From the NCBI GenBank assembly GCA_043745295.1, contig JAYTTN010000050.1, positions 1 through 9,997 on the forward strand: a DNA stretch of 9,997 bases, read 5' to 3'. The position numbers and the translations under genes were made by a program. Shown piece by piece: positions 6,490 to 9,997 of the stretch. The notes under the pieces were generated by a model that did no database searches, was not told the origin of the DNA, and saw only the letters and a program-made list of their open reading frames with translations. How positions within the stretch are numbered: the stretch's first letter is position 1; the number at the start of each line of letters is the position of its first letter. This DNA is from JALHQU01 sp043745295. GTDB taxonomy: Bacteria > Planctomycetota > Planctomycetia > Gemmatales > Gemmataceae.

Positions 6490-8046
6490 ATGACTGCCCC
6501 CGACCCGACCGCCGCACTCCGCCGCACCGCGTACCTGTTCCTGGCCGCCGTGGCCGTGGCGGTGATGGTGGCCAAGATCGTTGGCGCGGAGAACGTGATC
6601 GAGCCGAGTCGGTACGCGCCGCCGACGGCCGACAGTTTCGGGGCCGCCCGCATCGACGCGCCGACCCGCAAGTGGCCGGCCGAGCGGCCCGACCCGACGC
6701 CGGCCTTCGGGTCGAACGACCGCAGCCGGTGGGCCACCGTCGAGGCGCTCGTTCACGGCGGGACTTACGTCGTCGGCCGGCGCGCGAATCCGACCGCCGC
6801 GACCGCACCCTTCGGCGACACGGGCATCATCTTCGACCCGAAGACGGAGCGAATTCTCACGCTGGACGTGGTGATGAACCCGGCCACCGGCGAGTTCTAC
6901 TCCAGCAAGCCGCCGCTGTTCGCCACACTGATCGCCGGCGAATACTGGCTGATCCACAAGCTTACTGGCCTGGACATCCGCCGAGACCGCTGGCCGGTGA
7001 TGTGTCTCATTCTGCTGACGGCGAACGTCCTGCCGTTCGCCCTGTACCTGCTGCTTCTGGCGAAGTTGGTGGAGCAGTTCGGCACCACCGACTTCGGCAA
7101 GCTGCTGACGTTCGCCGTCGCCGCGCTGGGTACGTTCCTGCTGACGTTCTCGAACACGCTGAACAACCACACGCCGGCCGCGCACTGCGTGTTGTTCGCC
7201 GCGTATCCGTTCCTGCGAGGTTTGGGTGGCACCGGTCTCCAGGCCGGTGAAACACCCCCCACGAGAAATCAGAACACCGGCCTGGAGACCGGTGCCACCC
7301 AGTTCTTCCTCGCCGGCCTCTGCGCTGGCATGGCCGTGTGTCTGGACTTGCCCTCGGCGGCGTTGGCGGTGGCTCTCGGCCTGCCGCTGCTGTGGGCGCG
7401 GCCGAAGCTGGGTGTCGCGTTCGCGGTCGGGGCGGTGATCCCCATCGCCGGGCAGCTCGCGTGCAACGACGCCGCGCTGGGCACGCTCACCCCGGCCTAC
7501 GCGGAGTTCGGCGGGCCGTGGTACAACTACACCGGCAGCCACTGGAAGAAGTGGGAACTGGTGAAGGCCGGCCAGTATGTGCCTGGACTGGACTTCAACC
7601 AGGAGCCGACGCACGTCTACGCCTTCCACCTGCTGTTCGGCCACCACGGCTGGTTCAGCCTGACACCGGCGTTCCTGCTGGGGCTGGCGGCGATGGGCGG
7701 CTCGCAAGACCCCATTCTTTCTCTCCCGCTCTTCACCCTGCTCACCGCCCTCGTGTCCGCAGTGGTGTTCGCGTTCTACCTGACGCGCACGCAGAGCTAC
7801 AATTACGGCGGCAACACCAGTGGCCCGCGGTGGCTGTTCTGGCTGATCCCGCTGTGGCTGCTGTGCGGCCTGCCGGCAGCGGACTGGCTCGGCCGGCGGA
7901 AGTGGGGCGGAGTCATCGCGGCGATATTGCTCGGCCTGTCGGCACTGTCGGCGTTCTACCCGGCGTGGAACCCGTGGCGCAGCCCGTGGATCATGCAGGC
8001 CGGCGAGCGCCTGCACTGGTGGAACTACGAGGCCGAGAAGCGGTGA
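6490..8046 (+). CDS. Polytopic membrane protein, GT-C-like, interrupted in frame by a repeat element
   Basis: The protein is 518 aa from ATG 6490; an in-frame GTG at 6481 would add three residues, and no Shine-Dalgarno sequence is visible. Hydrophobic segments lie near residues 13-31, 168-192, 205-222, 230-243, 272-303 (probably two), 307-323, 389-402, 415-430, 447-461 and 472-490, so about ten membrane helices. The first extramembrane loop (about 32-165) holds NDRSRWATVEALVHGGTYVV (76-95) and GEFYSSKPPLFATLIAGEYW (134-153), followed by SNTLNNHTPAAH (221-232). This layout, one helix, a large extracytoplasmic loop and then helical bundles, recalls GT-C glycosyltransferases such as ArnT/PMT. 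I recall planctomycete membrane proteins with the same strings but no assigned function. Residues 245-271 (LGGTGLQAGETPPTRNQNTG and on to Q271) come from an inverted-repeat element and look foreign between two helices. Coding is certain; the glycosyltransferase idea is an inference. Confidence 0.82.
   Translation: MTAPDPTAALRRTAYLFLAAVAVAVMVAKIVGAENVIEPSRYAPPTADSFGAARIDAPTRKWPAERPDPTPAFGSNDRSRWATVEALVHGGTYVVGRRANPTAATAPFGDTGIIFDPKTERILTLDVVMNPATGEFYSSKPPLFATLIAGEYWLIHKLTGLDIRRDRWPVMCLILLTANVLPFALYLLLLAKLVEQFGTTDFGKLLTFAVAALGTFLLTFSNTLNNHTPAAHCVLFAAYPFLRGLGGTGLQAGETPPTRNQNTGLETGATQFFLAGLCAGMAVCLDLPSAALAVALGLPLLWARPKLGVAFAVGAVIPIAGQLACNDAALGTLTPAYAEFGGPWYNYTGSHWKKWELVKAGQYVPGLDFNQEPTHVYAFHLLFGHHGWFSLTPAFLLGLAAMGGSQDPILSLPLFTLLTALVSAVVFAFYLTRTQSYNYGGNTSGPRWLFWLIPLWLLCGLPAADWLGRRKWGGVIAAILLGLSALSAFYPAWNPWRSPWIMQAGERLHWWNYEAEKR
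7223..7301. repeat. 79-bp inverted-repeat element inserted in frame in the membrane protein gene
   Basis: Perfect 27-bp inverted arms (7223-7249 and 7275-7301) flank a 25-bp spacer (7250-7274). The arm core is GGTGGCACCGGTCTCCAGG. The element lies wholly inside the reading frame of the membrane protein, keeps it open and adds about 26 codons (residues 245-271) that are Gly/Thr/Pro/Asn-rich and hydrophilic, unlike the hydrophobic sequence on either side. The mRNA would fold here into a very stable hairpin. Its form is that of a small mobile palindromic element, comparable in concept with the palindromic elements found inside Rickettsia genes. No transposase and no clear target duplication are seen. 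Confidence 0.88.
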
Positions 8047-8058
8047 TCGGGGGTGGGT

Positions 8059-8304
8059 TCATTCGACGGACTCCATCGCCCGTAGCACCTCGTTCACCAG
8101 CACCTCCGGCCCGGCGAGGTCCACCGCCCAGGCGTCCTTGAAGGCGGTCAACTCCGCGTCGCCCTTGCGGAAGCGGGTCAGGCCGGTGCCGAGGGGCGAG
8201 TCGTGCCAGGTGTCGTCGGCGACGACGCCGACGGCCACCAGCGCGGCTTGCAGCCGGGCGATGGCGTCGAAGTCGTCGCTGGCACAGATGTCGGTTCGGG
8301 TCAT
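8059..8304 (-). CDS. Small acidic protein of unknown function (81 aa)
   Basis: The start is the CAT at 8302-8304 (reverse strand), only 4 bp downstream of the stop of the pseudopilin gene, so the two are almost surely co-transcribed. The stop is 12 bp from the stop of the converging membrane protein gene. The sequence begins MTRTDICASDDFDAIARLQA, then has VAVGVVADDTWHDSPLGTG, LTRFRKGDAELTAFKDAWAV and DLAGPEVLVNEVLRAME. It looks like a small alpha/beta domain: helix, a D-W-DSPLGTGL loop, two strands and a C-terminal helix. There is no signal peptide or membrane segment, so it is probably cytoplasmic. I do not recognise the family. The codon bias fits a real gene. Confidence 0.68.
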   Translation of the reverse strand: MTRTDICASDDFDAIARLQAALVAVGVVADDTWHDSPLGTGLTRFRKGDAELTAFKDAWAVDLAGPEVLVNEVLRAMESVE

Positions 8305-8308
8305 GCCG

Positions 8309-9256
8309 TCAGTCTAGTGGGGCGACCTCGCCGCCGCGCGGGGTGACGGCCGACCAGAAGACGTGTTCCGACACGCCCGGCCGGATCATCCGCACGCTGC
8401 CGTCGAACATGGCCACCGGCAACCCAGCCGTGAACGGCGTCTGCGGGATGGTGCGGTCGGCGTCGATGGGCTTCGGCTTCACCTGGAACGTCTTGCCGGG
8501 GACCGAGGCACGGGTGACTCCGGTCAGCGGGTCGGTGACGGGCAGCACGTCGCTCCAGCCCGAATCCGCGAACGAGGGACGCCGATCTCCCAGAGTCTCC
8601 CCTATCGCAGGAAATGAAGGTGATCCTTGTTCGTACTTCATGCGAAGAATCGGGAGATTGTCTCCGGTATGCGGGCGGAGATATTGATCGACGGTGATAT
8701 AGTATCTTGCGCAGAGCGATATCGTGTTCGAGCATCCATCGCTGATCCCGGCCGGGAAGTTCAACGGGCCGGTGAATGCGCACATGTTGTAGGCGTAGCT
8801 GGTGGGATCGTCTTCGATCTGGGGGACTAGCGGCACGCCGTTCCCGATTTGCACGGGCCGTTGGGCCTTGGAGAGGCTGTCGGGCGTGGCCGTCGGGTCG
8901 CCGGGACAGAGCAGGTACGGGCGGGGAGTGGCGAGGTGCGTTTCCGGCCGTTTCCCTTCGATCACTTGGATCACGATGGCCATCGGGTTGTACTGGTTCG
9001 GTACCTTCCCCATCCACTCGCTGTTTTCGGCCATCGTCGCCGGGTTCGGCTTGGCGATGCCGGCGAAACCGCCACGGGCGTCCATGCCCTGGTGAAGGGC
9101 CAGAGAGAGTTGCTTGAGGTTGTTCGCCGACCTGAGTCTCGTCGCGGCCTCGCGCACCTTCTGCGCAGCGGGCATCAGCAGGCCGATCAAGATCGCGAGA
9201 ATCCCAATCACCACCAGCAACTCGACGAGTGTCAATCCGCTGCGACGACGAGTCAT
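8309..9256 (-). CDS. DUF1559 pseudopilin-like protein with type IV pilin N-terminal methylation motif
   Basis: The protein is 315 aa from the ATG complementary to 9254-9256. That start is fixed by a strong AAGGAGGG six bases upstream and by the short basic leader MTRRRSG. The prepilin peptidase site falls after G7, giving a mature protein that starts LTLVELLVVIGILAILIGLL, with the key glutamate at mature position 5. Further DUF1559 marks are NNLKQLSLALH (45-55), LCPGD (116-120), SYAYN (153-157), DGCSNTIS (173-180, the usual DG-SNTI) and a C-terminal VAMFDGSVRMI (281-291) followed by FWSAVTPRGGE (300-310). The histidine expected ten residues before DG is not found; the segment reads QTPFTAGLPVAMFDG. 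Planctomycetes carry many such proteins, inserted in the inner membrane by the pilin pathway; individual roles are mostly unknown. It lies between a secreted protein gene and a small downstream gene in the same direction. Confidence 0.93.
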   Translation of the reverse strand: MTRRRSGLTLVELLVVIGILAILIGLLMPAAQKVREAATRLRSANNLKQLSLALHQGMDARGGFAGIAKPNPATMAENSEWMGKVPNQYNPMAIVIQVIEGKRPETHLATPRPYLLCPGDPTATPDSLSKAQRPVQIGNGVPLVPQIEDDPTSYAYNMCAFTGPLNFPAGISDGCSNTISLCARYYITVDQYLRPHTGDNLPILRMKYEQGSPSFPAIGETLGDRRPSFADSGWSDVLPVTDPLTGVTRASVPGKTFQVKPKPIDADRTIPQTPFTAGLPVAMFDGSVRMIRPGVSEHVFWSAVTPRGGEVAPLD

Positions 9257-9262
9257 GGCGTG

Positions 9263-9270
9263 CCCTCCTT
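9263..9270 (-). promoter_or_regulatory. Strong Shine-Dalgarno (AAGGAGGG) that sets the pseudopilin start
   Basis: On the minus strand AAGGAGGG lies six bases before the ATG at 9256. It is the best ribosome binding site in the window and rules out an upstream in-frame ATG at 9340, which would add 28 non-pilin residues ahead of the leader peptide. Confidence 0.85.
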
Positions 9271-9336
9271 GGTTCTCAGTGTCATCGAGACGATTGGTTG
9301 CGGTCAACACAGCGACAGACGCCACCGCCTGACGGT

Positions 9337-9780
9337 TCACGGAATCGCGCGATCACTATAATCCTGCACGACCCAGATGTCGCCCTCTACCTTCTCCAAT
9401 CTCACACGCATGTGGGTGATTCGACCGGCCGTGACACCGCCGCCGAGATCGATCCCCTGCCCTGCAGGAGTCGTGACCGTGATCAGCGAGTTCGGGTTCA
9501 CCCCGAAGGGCGTGATGGTTATTCGCGGATCCGGGGACCACATCGATCCACCGCCGGGCAGTGCGACGAACTTGCCGAAGGCTTGAGTCACCCGCCACTG
9601 GCCCGCCAAGGTCTTGTAAGAGTAAGTGGGTTCGGACTTCTCAGGCGGACCTACCACATAGTTCGTGGCGGTGAGGAGGATCCACGGCGTTGCTCCGTTC
9701 GCAGCGTTCGCCTCGCCGCTCGTCAGGACCGTCCCCGCCAGCAGTCCCATCGCCACTGTCAGCTTTCGCATCATGGTCAT
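9337..9780 (-). CDS. Secreted protein of unknown function (147 aa)
   Basis: The ATG at 9780 is preceded by GGGAG (9788-9792) at a 7-nt spacing; a second ATG three codons in is possible. The N-terminus is a good Sec signal peptide: MTMMRK, hydrophobic LTVAMGLLAGTVL, and a likely cut after GEANA (residue 26). The mature part (about 121 aa) is beta-rich and polar: TPWILLTATNYVVGPPEK, YSYKTLAGQWRVTQAFGKF, PDPRITITPFGVNPNSL, then a Gly-rich stretch near 107-120 and a closing strand pair ITHMRVRLEKVEGDIWVVQD. There are no cysteines, so no lipobox. I do not recognise the family. It is probably an extracytoplasmic beta-sandwich-like protein. It is the first gene of a likely minus-strand operon, 80 bp ahead of the pseudopilin gene. 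Confidence 0.8.
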   Translation of the reverse strand: MTMMRKLTVAMGLLAGTVLTSGEANAANGATPWILLTATNYVVGPPEKSEPTYSYKTLAGQWRVTQAFGKFVALPGGGSMWSPDPRITITPFGVNPNSLITVTTPAGQGIDLGGGVTAGRITHMRVRLEKVEGDIWVVQDYSDRAIP

Positions 9781-9907
9781 GGTCGTTCTCCCGGTGCAAG
9801 GTCAAGATGCGCCCAACTTGCCAACTGGAGCGATTATACGGGCAACAGGGGGGGGCGCGGCCAGTAGCAGTCGCGCGGGAAAGTCCCAAAAAAATGACGC
9901 TAGTGGT
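9781..9907. other. Intergenic region between secreted protein gene and transposase end
   Basis: It holds the TATAAT box (9833-9838), a run of eight G (9848-9855), a short dyad GGGA-AAG-TCCC (9877-9887) followed by seven A (9888-9894), and TA dinucleotides at 9865-9866 and 9901-9902. If the adjacent transposase fragment is IS630-like, its element end should lie in about 9865-9907, since that family targets TA. The dyad could be part of the terminal inverted repeat, but the other end is outside the window. No gene is seen here. Confidence 0.4.
9833..9838 (-). promoter_or_regulatory. Consensus -10 box (TATAAT) for the minus-strand trio
   Basis: TATAAT matches the consensus perfectly on the minus strand, a rare string in this GC-rich sequence. 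It would start transcription near 9826 and give a leader of about 46 nt before the ATG at 9780. The expected -35 position (about 9856-9861) reads GCCGCG, far from consensus, and the spacer holds a run of eight C on this strand (9848-9855). An activator or alternative sigma factor may be needed, or the original -35 may have been lost when the neighbouring mobile element arrived. Confidence 0.45.
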
Positions 9908-9997
9908 TCACCGCACGAGTTCCTTCGGGTAGAGGAAGTCCAGCTTCCTCCGGGCGTCGGCCACCCGGAACGTCCACACGATCTCGGCGTTCACCCG
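9908..9997 (-). CDS. C-terminal end of a probable IS630-like transposase (partial)
   Basis: On the minus strand the frame is open from the window edge (9997) to a TGA at 9908-9910, giving 29 residues: RVNAEIVWTFRVADARRKLD followed by FLYPKELVR. The pattern NxxxxxxWxFxxxDAR-KL--LYP resembles the C-terminus of some IS630-family DDE transposases, which I recall ending in strings such as INWQFT--DAR-KL--LYP. Only the tail is visible, so neither the catalytic DDE residues nor the integrity of the gene can be judged. It may belong to another family. Confidence 0.5.
   Translation of the reverse strand, partial: RVNAEIVWTFRVADARRKLDFLYPKELVR

Noticed and set aside
5520..7250. A 576-codon plus-strand frame across the ino1/membrane gene junction
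   Set aside because: Arg/Pro/Ala-rich translation with no motif, overlapping two recognised genes in another frame.
3421..8016. A minus-strand frame open for about 4.6 kb (1531 codons) opposite five genes
   Set aside because: It is the GC-driven shadow of well-supported plus-strand genes. It crosses intergenic regions, has an Arg/Gln/His/Val-rich low-complexity composition and shows no domain; ino1 and the toroid gene on the other strand are unmistakable.
8047..8058. Bidirectional terminator between converging genes
   Set aside because: The gap is 12 bp with no stem-loop.
9280..9312. A minus-strand TTGACC that could be a -35 box for the pseudopilin gene alone
   Set aside because: No -10 with more than about three matches stands 16-18 bp downstream, so an internal promoter is not supported.
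9257..9340. 28-residue N-terminal extension of the pseudopilin from the ATG at 9340
   Set aside because: The strong AAGGAGGG and the short basic leader before the prepilin cleavage site fix the start at 9256.

Overview
The window is very GC-rich (about 70% by eye) and almost fully coding. Three gene types point to a planctomycete, most likely of the Gemmata group: a DUF1559 pseudopilin-like protein, a secreted prenyltransferase-fold protein next to a giant Ala/Lys/Asp/Glu coiled-coil protein, and a large polytopic membrane protein with the SSKPPL and LNNHTPA motifs. This is recognition from memory, not a search.

Layout, left to right. Positions 1-3168 (+) hold the 3' part of a giant coiled-coil protein whose start lies outside the window. 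A 240-bp gap follows, carrying a nested palindromic repeat (3223-3295). Next on the + strand are a secreted alpha-toroid protein (3409-4542), a two-gene toxin-antitoxin-like module with an ATGA overlap (4592-5085), an inositol-3-phosphate synthase gene behind a promoter-like region rich in dyads (5227-6429), and a multi-pass membrane protein (6490-8046). The membrane protein gene carries a 79-bp inverted-repeat element inside its reading frame (7223-7301). The minus strand then holds a tight cluster read right to left: a secreted 147-aa protein (9780-9337), a DUF1559 pseudopilin-like protein (9256-8309) and a small acidic protein (8304-8059). At the right edge is the last 29 codons of a probable IS630-like transposase (minus strand, 9997-9908).

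How the genes may work together. The coiled-coil and toroid genes look like the end of an envelope-associated operon. The TA-like pair is a self-contained module. Inositol-3-phosphate synthase makes the precursor for inositol lipids or solutes. The minus-strand trio looks like one transcription unit with a TATAAT box upstream and the pseudopilin gene in the middle.

The observations most worth a second look are the in-frame palindromic element inside the membrane protein, the nested palindrome between the coiled-coil and toroid genes, and the dyads at the inositol-3-phosphate synthase promoter. I found no CRISPR array, tRNA or rRNA, and no clearly new multi-gene system.
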